DNA from: a virus
Virus record (IMG/VR): IMGVR_UViG_3300017751_000108
Location: 1 to 31,993 of that record
Direction: 5' to 3' (one strand)
Length of the DNA: 31,993 nucleotides
Shown here one piece after another: positions 1-6,153 of the stretch; positions within the stretch are counted from its first letter, which is position 1, and every line of letters begins with the position of its first letter. The notes under the pieces were generated by a model. The model did not search any database, was not told where the DNA came from, and worked only from the letters and a program-made list of their open reading frames with translations. Position numbers and translations under genes: made by a program.

Positions 1-1981
1 CAAGTACATTGCCAGTAACACCGCGTGCAACTGCATTAAGGCCACCTTGAATAGCTTGACCAATTCCAGGAGGGCCAGACACATCGAAAATATCTCTTTC
101 ATTGCGGGCCCGGAGCTGTTCCATAGGGTCCATTCCAGCGCCAAAGCCTCGTGTGACTAAGTTGCGGGCGTCAGACATATCATCTTTTCTTGAAGCTCTG
201 TCCATAATGCTTTCAGTAGATACTGTTGGGAAAGAGCCTTCACCAAGAGCGCCCAAATCAGATGTTGATGGTGCCCCAGGAATGTTTAAACCAGCCTCAT
301 CGTAGCCATTAGGAACGCCTATATTAACTCTACCTTGTTCAGGTGTCGCGCCAACCAGTTCCTCATAACCACCCTCAACAATATCATCAGCTATGACCGG
401 TTCTACAGAAAGCGCGCTCCTAGCATCTTGCGCGTATTTATCATCAGCCATTTGCGCTCTTCTATTGTAAGAATCCGCATAATCATCCATTATACGAGAA
501 CCCTGCGCCATATTATACTGGTCTTGGAAAGCGTCCATTACGGACTTACCCTGTGCAGAGGCCGCCATGTCACGAGCCATTACATCTACTGTAGGGAAGC
601 CCTGGTCAGAAGTGCCAGGTACATTAAAGCTCTGAGTAAAATCAGCGGTAGTAGCGTTAGGATAATCAGTAGCAATAATCTGACCTGTCTGAGGATTGAC
701 ATTTACAGTGCCGCCCTGACTAGTAATATCCTGCGCCAAGTTCTGAGCGTTAAGAAGGTCCATAATCTGACGGTCCGCGCCAGGCGTGTAAGAACCAGAA
801 ATCGCATCAATCTGTGGCTGCATAGCCGCACGGTCAGCCGCCGCTATTTGTGCAGTAGCCTGCTGACGCGCCGCATTCTGAGCAATCTGGTCAGCAAGTG
901 CGTCCGTAATACCGCCAGCGGCAGTTGGAGCATTTCCTAAATCATCGCCGTCACGACCAGAATTAGGGCCGGCAGCAGAACCGCTGCCAAAAAGACCCGC
1001 TATATAAGCAGACGCATCATCTAGCGCAGTAGGCCGCTGTTGTGCGGCGGCATTTCGTGCCATTGCAGATACTGTGTTAAACACTCCTTCATCACTACTA
1101 GGCATGTCGTAGCCGCCAGTGTCACTGTTAAAGGTACCATAACCGGAACCTTGGTACCCAACATCATCTCCAGCACCACCGAAGGCATCTAATGCACCAC
1201 CATCAGCAAAGCCAGGAACATTACCAACAGCGCCGCCAAGACTAGAAAAAGGCCTCGGAGTTGGCGTAGGCATCCCACCGCTAAACGCTGGGTGGTCAAA
1301 CATACTTCCTCTGTTGAAAGGGCTAGGCATCCCAGATTCATCTGGCATCGCACCGCCAAATCCGCCACCGCGTGGATAATCAGAGGCAAAACCGCCACCA
1401 CCTTGTGTAGTGATGCTTGAGGCATACAGGTCAGGGAACGCAAACTCTCCGCCTGCTGGCTGCATACTGCCAACAGCAGGTGCTGAAACAGGGGTGCCAC
1501 TCATGCCAGGGAACCCTGCAGCGCGTCCGTCTGCCGGTGAAACTTGAGTTGAAGAAGACGCAACAGGGGGGCCACTCATGCCATTACCCATACCGGGGTT
1601 AAATGCCATACCGGAGCCGCCAAGTGCGCCACCCATACCGGCCATGCCACTCAAGCCGGGCCCGCCGTTCACAACGCTTTGTAACTGCTGAGACATCGAC
1701 TGGCCCATTTGAGCCATGCTCTTCAATGCAGGAATAACGCCGCCTTGACGAAATCCCTGCGGGGCCGCAAAAATATCTACATTCGCCATCTGAGGCGGTA
1801 TCGCAGGAGCCATAGGCTGTTGAGGAGGCATCATCTGAGCAGGCTGTTTCGCCTGTATTCCCGACATGAAGCCCTTAAACTGAGAGCGTTGCATAGGGTC
1901 GCTCTGGAAATTCATCGCTTGTGGAGAACCAGGGGCGGGCGGTGGTGTCATGCCCGCACCCATCATGTAGTTTTGTGCCAT
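1..1981 (-). CDS. Large low-complexity phage protein, probable virion component (partial)
   Basis: The frame stays open from the ATG at 1981 to the window edge, so at least 660 residues are present and the C-terminus is missing. A GAGG ribosome site lies 7 nt before the ATG. The first 150 residues are rich in Met, Pro, Gln and Gly (start MAQNYMMGAGMTPPP) and include FRQGGVIPAL. Residues roughly 150-330 are Gly/Ala/Pro rich with GFADGGALDAFGGAG. The rest is Ala/Asp/Gln rich. Phrases like FADGG and FRQGG are common in internal or structural proteins of marine tailed phages, and similar glycine-rich tails occur in the gene at 25927. I recognise no catalytic motif. It follows the small regulatory cluster at 2033-2919 with only 51 bp between, so it may be cotranscribed with it or driven by a promoter I do not see. 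A virion role is inferred from composition only. Confidence 0.7.
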   Translation of the reverse strand, partial: MAQNYMMGAGMTPPPAPGSPQAMNFQSDPMQRSQFKGFMSGIQAKQPAQMMPPQQPMAPAIPPQMANVDIFAAPQGFRQGGVIPALKSMAQMGQSMSQQLQSVVNGGPGLSGMAGMGGALGGSGMAFNPGMGNGMSGPPVASSSTQVSPADGRAAGFPGMSGTPVSAPAVGSMQPAGGEFAFPDLYASSITTQGGGGFASDYPRGGGFGGAMPDESGMPSPFNRGSMFDHPAFSGGMPTPTPRPFSSLGGAVGNVPGFADGGALDAFGGAGDDVGYQGSGYGTFNSDTGGYDMPSSDEGVFNTVSAMARNAAAQQRPTALDDASAYIAGLFGSGSAAGPNSGRDGDDLGNAPTAAGGITDALADQIAQNAARQQATAQIAAADRAAMQPQIDAISGSYTPGADRQIMDLLNAQNLAQDITSQGGTVNVNPQTGQIIATDYPNATTADFTQSFNVPGTSDQGFPTVDVMARDMAASAQGKSVMDAFQDQYNMAQGSRIMDDYADSYNRRAQMADDKYAQDARSALSVEPVIADDIVEGGYEELVGATPEQGRVNIGVPNGYDEAGLNIPGAPSTSDLGALGEGSFPTVSTESIMDRASRKDDMSDARNLVTRGFGAGMDPMEQLRARNERDIFDVSGPPGIGQAIQGGLNAVARGVTGNVL

Positions 1982-2032
1982 GTGAATGCCTCAATGTAAA
2001 TTTACAAGGCAATCATATGCTAAATTTTCTAA

Positions 2033-2311
2033 TCAGGCAACCGCCGCAAGGAACGAAGTCGCGTCTCGCTCAACAATTGTAACATCAAACCCGTCTATTG
2101 TTGGGTTGTCAGACAAAAAATCATCAAAGTGGTCAGCGTATTTTTGTAAATCAGAAATCTGAACCAACTTTTCAGTGCTCCCAAAAGCAACCTCCTTACT
2201 GACTTGCGTGCAAAGGTCAGAGTCAAACGCAAAAGAAGCCGAGCCGTCTATGCGCTCAATCCTGCCAAGGTAAGCTTTTTCAAAATCAGACCATTTTAAC
2301 TTGTTAATCAT
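2033..2311 (-). CDS. Hypothetical protein, 92 aa
   Basis: A small acidic protein with no motif I recognise. It begins MINKLKWSDFEKAYLG and ends in a short hydrophobic ATSFLAAVA stretch. The start overlaps the stop of the HTH gene upstream by 8 nt (ATGATTAA), and AGGAG sits 6 nt before the ATG, so translation is probably coupled. It is the third gene of the transcript that starts at the promoter at 2944-2972. Position next to a DNA-binding protein suggests a regulatory partner, but nothing in the sequence proves this. Confidence 0.7.
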   Translation of the reverse strand: MINKLKWSDFEKAYLGRIERIDGSASFAFDSDLCTQVSKEVAFGSTEKLVQISDLQKYADHFDDFLSDNPTIDGFDVTIVERDATSFLAAVA

Positions 2312-2690
2312 TATTAGCTCCTAACATTTTAGTTAATACCGAAATCTCTTCAGCAGATTGTGATAAAATTTTTTGCGTCATCTCATTTAAATCATGACGG
2401 GGGTGGTTATGGATTGCGTTCAATAGACGAGATATTCGCTCTTTTTGAAAATCGGTCAGGGTACCTTGAGACTTTACATCCTCATCATCCTTGCCGCCAG
2501 CAATCCACCTGACCGCACACTGAAGCGTCTTGTCTATCTTCGTATGACCACTCTCGTAGTAAGCATACTGCCGCTCAGATACGCCAAGCTCTTCTGCTAA
2601 CGCCCTCTTGGTCATCTTTATCGCAGTTCTTTGCTCACGAAGGTCACTCGCACCCCAGTCAGAATAAGACTCATCACCCCTATACGGCAT
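2304..2690 (-). CDS. Helix-turn-helix (Cro/CI-like) DNA-binding protein
   Basis: Residues about 17-65 form an HTH of the lambda-repressor/XRE type: LREQRTAIKMTKRALAEELG then VSERQYAYYESGHTKID, with the usual pattern of two helices, a turn, and the YYESG segment. The rest (about 66-128) is charged and helical with no peptidase (LexA) residues, so it is not a self-cleaving repressor. GGAGG is 6 nt from the ATG. The gene overlaps its upstream neighbour by 11 nt and its downstream neighbour by 8 nt. It probably regulates phage transcription. The conserved promoter class at 2944, 5711 and 18088 or the GAACAATTGTTC palindromes are possible targets, but this is inference. No integrase is present, so there is no evidence of lysogeny. 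Confidence 0.85.
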   Translation of the reverse strand: MPYRGDESYSDWGASDLREQRTAIKMTKRALAEELGVSERQYAYYESGHTKIDKTLQCAVRWIAGGKDDEDVKSQGTLTDFQKERISRLLNAIHNHPRHDLNEMTQKILSQSAEEISVLTKMLGANND

Positions 2691-2919
2691 CAGTTACCTC
2701 CAAAACACCATGCTTAACAGCGTCAGTAATCAAATCACTGGCACTAGAGAAGCGCATAGGCTCACCAGTCCAGTCACACCAACCAGCTGCCATAATCCTC
2801 AACATCTTAGCGTCATCATCACTCGGCGTAGTGTGGTATTTTCGTAAGCCGTCAACAAAACTCTCGTCCGTGTCAGCGTCCCAAGTGTAATCATCAATCA
2901 AAATTTTATATTTTTTCAT
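2680..2919 (-). CDS. Hypothetical protein, 79 aa, first gene of regulatory transcript
   Basis: I chose the ATG at 2919 (MKKYKILIDDYTW) because GGAGG lies 5 nt upstream and a sigma70-like promoter sits at 2944-2972. A longer reading from 3018 would begin upstream of that promoter. The protein is short and acidic with aromatic residues and contains GWCDWTGEPMRF. I do not recognise a family. It overlaps the HTH gene by 11 nt, so the two are coupled. Confidence 0.75.
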   Translation of the reverse strand: MKKYKILIDDYTWDADTDESFVDGLRKYHTTPSDDDAKMLRIMAAGWCDWTGEPMRFSSASDLITDAVKHGVLEVTDAV

Positions 2920-2922
2920 AGA

Positions 2923-2943
2923 AACCTCCATATCTAGGAGGCT
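2923..2943 (-). promoter_or_regulatory. Inverted repeat over the P1 start site, possible operator
   Basis: Minus-strand AGCCTCC, 7 nt, then GGAGGTT: seven pairs with one G-T. The left arm lies directly after the -10 box, around the expected transcription start, and the right arm is the ribosome-binding site. Since much of one arm may not be transcribed, a DNA operator is more likely than an RNA hairpin. Confidence 0.35.
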
Positions 2944-2972
2944 AATATAGGAAATGTTTTGCATGTAGTCAA
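2944..2972 (-). promoter_or_regulatory. Sigma70-like promoter P1
   Basis: On the minus strand TTGACT (2972-2967), a 17-nt spacer, and TATATT (2949-2944). The spacer carries TGCAAAACATTTCC, shared in part with the promoters at 5711 and 18088. Transcription would start near 2937 and serve the 79-aa, HTH and 92-aa genes. Confidence 0.75.
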
Positions 2973-3112
2973 GCGTTAAAATAGTGTTGATTGTTTTTGT
3001 AAAACAGGGCGCAGCCATTTTTCCCCGTCAACCCCTAAAAGGGGGGGTAAGGCTATTTAATGCTATCCCGTTGAAAAACAAGGTTTTCCTCTAGGGTACC
3101 TTGGAACGGACA

Positions 3113-3139
3113 CAAAAAAAGAGACGCGCTAGCGTCTCT
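3113..3139 (-). terminator. Rho-independent terminator after the amidoligase gene
   Basis: Minus strand: AGAGACGC, a 4-nt loop, GCGTCTCT, then seven T residues (plus-strand A run at 3114-3120). It lies 24 nt past the stop codon at 3163 and ends that transcript. Confidence 0.9.
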
Positions 3140-3162
3140 TGTCTTGGTTATTTGCGCCTATA

Positions 3163-4350
3163 TCATAGGCGGGTTTGGGTGACTACGCCGCGCTGGAAGT
3201 AACGCGCTATAGAGTGTGAGACGCCAGCGTATATATCAGCGCTTCCTATTATATCGTTCGGCATTAAACATACACCAGATGAAGCTTGCGACGTCGTGCG
3301 CTCTACCTGTTCCAGCACTTCATATCCGCCTAGGTCATGCTGACCATTGGAAGAGCCGTAGTGATTGTTATACGATTGCTGGGTATGCATCACAATAACG
3401 TCGTCGCCATGAGCGGAGCGCATTTCAGAAAAACGCGCTCTTATGTTTTGAGGCGTCATGCCAGTGATATTTACAAGCTGACGGACAGACGCGCCACCAG
3501 AGATGCGACAAGCGGACCATAGCAGGCCAATATTGCTATTGCGTCTGTATGGCTGTACAGGTGAGGCGACGGTCTCTGTCACTTCCCTAGTCGCGCTTGG
3601 CGCGTAGTCTATGCGGTTTGCGTCGCTATCCTCAATGAGGCCTATCAGCAATGAAACCCAGTTCATCACCTTGCCAGACGATAACGTGGCTGGGTGTTGT
3701 CTGAACTCTATTGTGCCTCTGTCCCATGTCGCCACATTAACGGCGTTATACTTACCGCCAATAACTCTATCTAATTGTGAGACATTTTCTGTCTGCTCAA
3801 AGCTCGCTTCATTAACTCTTGTAAGATTAGAGATAGAACGAAGCATTCCGCGTGTTTGAGCGGCTCTAGATTGCGGCATGAATGCATCTATTACGTTTTG
3901 CTGGTCTGAATAACGTCTTACAACGTCTTTGAGTAATTCAAATTGCATAGGCTCATCACAGAAAAAGCTTGCGTCTGGCATTAAGAAATTTTGCCGTGCC
4001 CTTTCCTTCACATGCGCCATGTAAGAAGCGATAGGCGTCGCGGGCTTTAATCTCTTGATGCCTATGTGAACATGCAAGCCGCAATCGGTGCGATATTTAA
4101 GGCCAAGGTCCTTGCATATCTCCATAATGGTTGATAGGTCGCGTCTGAATTCTGGACAGTCGACCATGGGGGGAAAGACTATTTCAACGTCCACAGCCGC
4201 TGTTCCGTCTGTTTTAACGTCTAGCCAGTCAAAGCCAGCGTCATGTAAGGTACGTCTGCAATGTGCTACAGACTGGCAATTAGATGATGAAAAGTAATAT
4301 TCCAGCTCAATGCCAAAAGTGGGTTTTGTATATTCAAGATTCCAAGTCAT
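3163..4350 (-). CDS. Amidoligase family enzyme with C-terminal helix-turn-helix-like region
   Basis: The start at 4350 (MTWNLEYTKPTFGIELEYYF) gives 395 aa. An upstream Met at 4437 lies before the likely promoter and has no ribosome site. Residues 12-20 (FGIELEYYF), 88-97 (TDCGLHVHIG) and 212-222 (GTIEFRQHPAT) match the pattern of the amidoligase group (Amidoligase_2), relatives of glutamine synthetase and gamma-glutamylcysteine ligase. These enzymes join a carboxyl to an amino group with ATP. The substrate here is unknown. Members are known near gamma-glutamylcyclotransferase genes, and one is present at 7574. Residues about 270-325 (around SVRQLVNITGMTPQNIRARF) look like a winged-helix segment, an unusual addition. 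A single-gene transcript is likely: promoter near 4405-4433 and terminator at 3113-3139. Confidence 0.85.
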   Translation of the reverse strand: MTWNLEYTKPTFGIELEYYFSSSNCQSVAHCRRTLHDAGFDWLDVKTDGTAAVDVEIVFPPMVDCPEFRRDLSTIMEICKDLGLKYRTDCGLHVHIGIKRLKPATPIASYMAHVKERARQNFLMPDASFFCDEPMQFELLKDVVRRYSDQQNVIDAFMPQSRAAQTRGMLRSISNLTRVNEASFEQTENVSQLDRVIGGKYNAVNVATWDRGTIEFRQHPATLSSGKVMNWVSLLIGLIEDSDANRIDYAPSATREVTETVASPVQPYRRNSNIGLLWSACRISGGASVRQLVNITGMTPQNIRARFSEMRSAHGDDVIVMHTQQSYNNHYGSSNGQHDLGGYEVLEQVERTTSQASSGVCLMPNDIIGSADIYAGVSHSIARYFQRGVVTQTRL

Positions 4351-4404
4351 TGTTTTCTTTACCTTTTCTTGTTTCACAAGGACACGAAGCGCCCTCTGAA
4401 TATA

Positions 4405-4433
4405 GATTAACATGAAATAGATTGCAGGAACAA
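4405..4433 (-). promoter_or_regulatory. Probable promoter for the amidoligase gene
   Basis: Minus strand TTGTTC (4433-4428), spacer CTGCAATCTATTTCATG, then TTAATC (or TAATCT with an 18-nt spacer). The spacer is nearly identical (one mismatch in 17) to that at 4993-5009. The leader holds GTGAAACAA, also present in two other leaders. Confidence 0.5.
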
Positions 4434-4687
4434 GCAAAAAACGAACAATTGTGCGGGTTTATTTAATGAGCGAATAAATCGGAATAAATTGCCGGCAATT
4501 ATTTTGCGTGCTGGTGCTGCGCTGCTGCTTCTCATATACCTATACCGTAACTGAGTCTGCTGCATATACAGGGCAAGGTAGCAAAAAGCCCGATTCCCCG
4601 ATGCCCGAGCTGCCCGATTTCCTGGCTGCAAGCTGCCCGACGACCCGGCCTGGCTGCTGCTATTACGAACAATTGTTCGGCTGCCCT
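4434..4687. other. Non-coding G+C-rich word mosaic, island 1
   Basis: About 250 bp with no convincing gene. It is visibly richer in G+C than the genes around it. It is built from repeated short words: CGAACAATTG at 4442 and 4666, CTGC/GCTGC many times, CCCGA three to four times around 4589-4640, and CCTGG/CCAGG. The full palindrome CGAACAATTGTTCG is at 4666-4679. It ends at the terminator of the 72-aa gene. Long plus-strand reading frames here are most likely accidental. Confidence 0.6.
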
Positions 4688-4715
4688 GGAAAGAAAAGGC
4701 AGCGAGCCCGCTGCC
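4688..4715 (-). terminator. Rho-independent terminator after the 72-aa gene
   Basis: Minus strand GGCAGCG, loop GGCT, CGCTGCC, then TTTTCTTT. It lies about 20 nt past the stop at 4735. Confidence 0.85.
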
Positions 4716-4734
4716 GATTCAGATTTTCAGGAGT

Positions 4735-4953
4735 CTATTCTACCTCCTCAATCTTTACGAGTACGTACTCTTGTTCCTCTGTGAGTGCTCTGTCCTTGGC
4801 AGACACAGGGAAGGGTGAGTGCTCCACGATGTGGTCTACCCTTCTGCGTACCTCGTCACTCACAAAGTCTTCGGCTTCTCTAAACGTGTCGAACAGGTCG
4901 ATGTTTGGGTTGGTGTCCAGTGTATCAACGGCATATAAGACTTGGTAAGGCAT
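4735..4953 (-). CDS. Hypothetical protein, 72 aa
   Basis: The start MPYQVLYAVDTLDTNPN at 4953 has GAGGAG 7-8 nt upstream, so the 14 extra residues before it are not used. The C-terminal third is acidic (ALTEEQEYVLVKIEEVE). Its form, a short strand followed by a helix with EAEDFVSDEVRRRV, suggests a compact alpha/beta fold. I recognise no family. It is a one-gene unit with its own promoter (4987-5015) and terminator (4688-4715). Confidence 0.75.
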   Translation of the reverse strand: MPYQVLYAVDTLDTNPNIDLFDTFREAEDFVSDEVRRRVDHIVEHSPFPVSAKDRALTEEQEYVLVKIEEVE

Positions 4954-4986
4954 TTGGTTTCTCCTCTGGTTATCGTTCACCTTTAT

Positions 4987-5015
4987 ATTGTACATGAAAA
5001 AGATTGCAGTAACAA
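4987..5015 (-). promoter_or_regulatory. Sigma70-like promoter of the 72-aa gene
   Basis: Minus strand TTGTTA (5015-5010), 17-nt spacer CTGCAATCTTTTTCATG, TACAAT (4992-4987). The spacer repeats that of the amidoligase promoter. The leader has GGTGAACGATAACC, related to the GTGAAAC leaders elsewhere. Confidence 0.6.
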
Positions 5016-5016
5016 C

Positions 5017-5116
5017 AATAAAATGCAGATTCAGGAAAGTTTTTTAACCGTGCTCCCTGGGCTGTTACCTCCCAGGGGCGAACAATTGTTCTGAGTCGCA
5101 GCGCTACTTCCCAGGC
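5017..5116. other. Non-coding word mosaic, island 2
   Basis: 100 bp between the terminator at 5117 and the promoter at 4987. It contains CTCCCTGGGCTG, CTCCCAGGGG, the palindrome GAACAATTGTTC (5080-5091), GCAGCGCTAC and CCCAGG. No gene is seen. Confidence 0.5.
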
Positions 5117-5143
5117 AAAAAAAGGGCGACCCGAAAGCCGCCC
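5117..5143 (-). terminator. Rho-independent terminator after 5192-5682 operon
   Basis: Minus strand GGGCGGC, loop TTTCGG, GTCGCCC (one G-T pair), then seven T. It lies about 50 nt past the stop at 5192. The A run on the plus strand is embedded in CCAGGCAAAAAAAG, a word found again at the terminator at 6048. Confidence 0.85.
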
Positions 5144-5191
5144 CAGTTAGGGAGAAAACAGTTGGCTTAACGGGGCCAACACCCGAACAGT

Positions 5192-5347
5192 TTAGACGGC
5201 CCGAACCTCCACGCCCCAGGCTTCGTTATAATGAGGCTCGAAGTTCAGCGCTGTCAAGCGAGCGTTGTCCGGGGAGGACGCTACCACATAATAGCTTCTT
5301 CCGCCCTGGGCCAATGTAACTAGATACTCTTTGAAGCCATCAACCAT
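5192..5347 (-). CDS. Small conserved-looking protein, 51 aa
   Basis: This gene is shorter than usual length limits. It begins MVDGFKEYLVTLAQGGRSYY and ends EAWGVEVRAV. The start ATG overlaps the stop of the 111-aa gene upstream (TGATG), and AGGAGG lies 7 nt before it inside that gene's last codons. Both points strongly support real coupled translation. The pattern of alternating hydrophobic residues (YLVTLA, YYVVASSPDNA, WGVEVRAV) suggests a small beta-rich fold. The function is unknown. Confidence 0.75.
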   Translation of the reverse strand: MVDGFKEYLVTLAQGGRSYYVVASSPDNARLTALNFEPHYNEAWGVEVRAV

Positions 5348-5682
5348 CACGCGGCCTCCTGCTGTTGTACATATTCACCGGCAATCTCTTCACCAATGAT
5401 GTACGCGTACATATTCACAATCTTCTCAGGACTGGTCAGGTCTGTCGTACACTCACCGAAGTTATCCTGCTCGTACTCTTTGACGAAATTGATAATGTCA
5501 AATGCGTAACTTCCCATCCAATTAATAGCGCGTTCCGTACCAATGATGTAATAGTCAGTATTAAAGCAGTGGTGGTGTAAGTCGTCCAGATTATCTTTAA
5601 TCCATTCGTAGCCCTCGTGCTTCAGGGACTCTTCAAGCCACTCGTCAAAGTGCTCGGTAATCTCTTCTCTCTTGTAGTCCAT
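5347..5682 (-). CDS. Hypothetical acidic protein, 111 aa
   Basis: Starts MDYKREEITEHFDEWLEESL with GGAG 8 nt upstream. It is acidic and rich in Tyr, Trp, Glu and Asp, with a possible helical N-terminus, a central DLHHHCFNTDYYIIGTE segment, and EKIVNMYAYIIGEEIAGEY near the end. I recognise no family; small acidic early phage proteins are often host-takeover or DNA-mimic factors, but that is speculation. It is the first gene of a two-gene transcript from the promoter at 5711-5739, coupled to the 51-aa gene. Confidence 0.75.
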   Translation of the reverse strand: MDYKREEITEHFDEWLEESLKHEGYEWIKDNLDDLHHHCFNTDYYIIGTERAINWMGSYAFDIINFVKEYEQDNFGECTTDLTSPEKIVNMYAYIIGEEIAGEYVQQQEAA

Positions 5683-5710
5683 CTTACTTCTCCATTTGTT
5701 TCACCTCTAT

Positions 5711-5739
5711 ACTATAGGAAATACATTTCAGGGAGTCAA
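5711..5739 (-). promoter_or_regulatory. Sigma70-like promoter P2
   Basis: Minus strand TTGACT (5739-5734), 17-nt spacer ending ATTTCC, TATAGT (5716-5711). It serves the 111-aa and 51-aa genes. The leader has GAGGTGAAACAAATGGAG. Confidence 0.8.
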
Positions 5740-6047
5740 CAACTTTTTTTAAAAAAGATTCCCGCTGCGGTTTTTGCTGCGAGGCTTGCTGCCGGCTGCA
5801 TGGGAAGAACAATTGTTCTGGTTCCGCTGCACGAGCCCAGGGAAATCTGCTGCGAGCTGCCAGGGAAAAGCTGCGTGCCTGGGAGATTCGCTGCGCTGCC
5901 CGGGTGATTCACCGAACAATTGCTCGGAGCTGCTGCCTCCTGCAGCCTGGGACAGAGCCCGATACCCCGAACAATTCATCGGGTTTCCCCTGGACGGCAG
6001 CCAGGGCAGCCCGACCCCGAACCCGAACAATTCACGCGCAGCCAGGC
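5740..6047. other. Non-coding G+C-rich word mosaic, island 3
   Basis: About 310 bp with no supported gene. It starts with a T7A6 block (5744-5756). The remainder is made of GCTGC (about ten copies), CCAGGG/CCTGGG, and GAACAATT at 5807, 5914, 5969 and 6025, two of them within GAACAATTGTTC or GAACAATTGCTC. CCCGA and ACCCGA recur. Long open frames on both strands here reflect lack of stop codons in G+C-rich repeats and have no ribosome sites that I trust. Confidence 0.6.
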
Positions 6048-6080
6048 AAAAAAAGACCCCGAGCAGCAAAGCCCGAGGCC
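6048..6080 (-). terminator. Rho-independent terminator after terS
   Basis: Minus strand GGCCTCGGGC, loop TTTGCT, GCTCGGGGTC (10 pairs, three G-T), then seven T. It is about 75 nt past the terS stop, after three small hairpins. Confidence 0.75.
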
Positions 6081-6087
6081 AATATAC

Positions 6088-6142
6088 CCCGATAAACGGG
6101 AATCTGTGGGGATTTCCCCACCGCCTCACCGCGCACACGGTG
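6088..6142 (-). other. Three tandem hairpins in the terS 3' region
   Basis: In minus-strand order: CACCG/CGGTG with a 6-nt loop (6127-6142), GTGGGG/CCCCAC with loop AAAT (6106-6121), CCCG/CGGG with a 5-nt loop (6088-6100). All are perfect short stems, followed directly by the terminator at 6048-6080. The region would be the 3' untranslated part of the terS mRNA. Confidence 0.5.
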
Positions 6143-6153
6143 TTATATGGGGA

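Noticed and set aside
335-940. Plus-strand reading frame of 201 codons
   Set aside because: It lies opposite the in-frame minus-strand gene 1-1981, has an Arg/Ser/Ile-rich unnatural composition and no ribosome site.
2304-2690. HTH protein as evidence of lysogeny
   Set aside because: No integrase, excisionase or attachment site is seen; small HTH proteins also occur in virulent phages.
2680-3018. Longer start at 3018 for the first regulatory gene
   Set aside because: It begins upstream of a strong promoter; the ATG at 2919 has a better ribosome site.
4407-4631. Minus-strand frame of 74 codons before the amidoligase
   Set aside because: It spans the probable promoter and part of the word mosaic and has no ribosome site.
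5749-6138. Minus-strand frame of 129 codons in island 3
   Set aside because: No ribosome site; sequence is repeats and it contains the terS terminator and hairpins.
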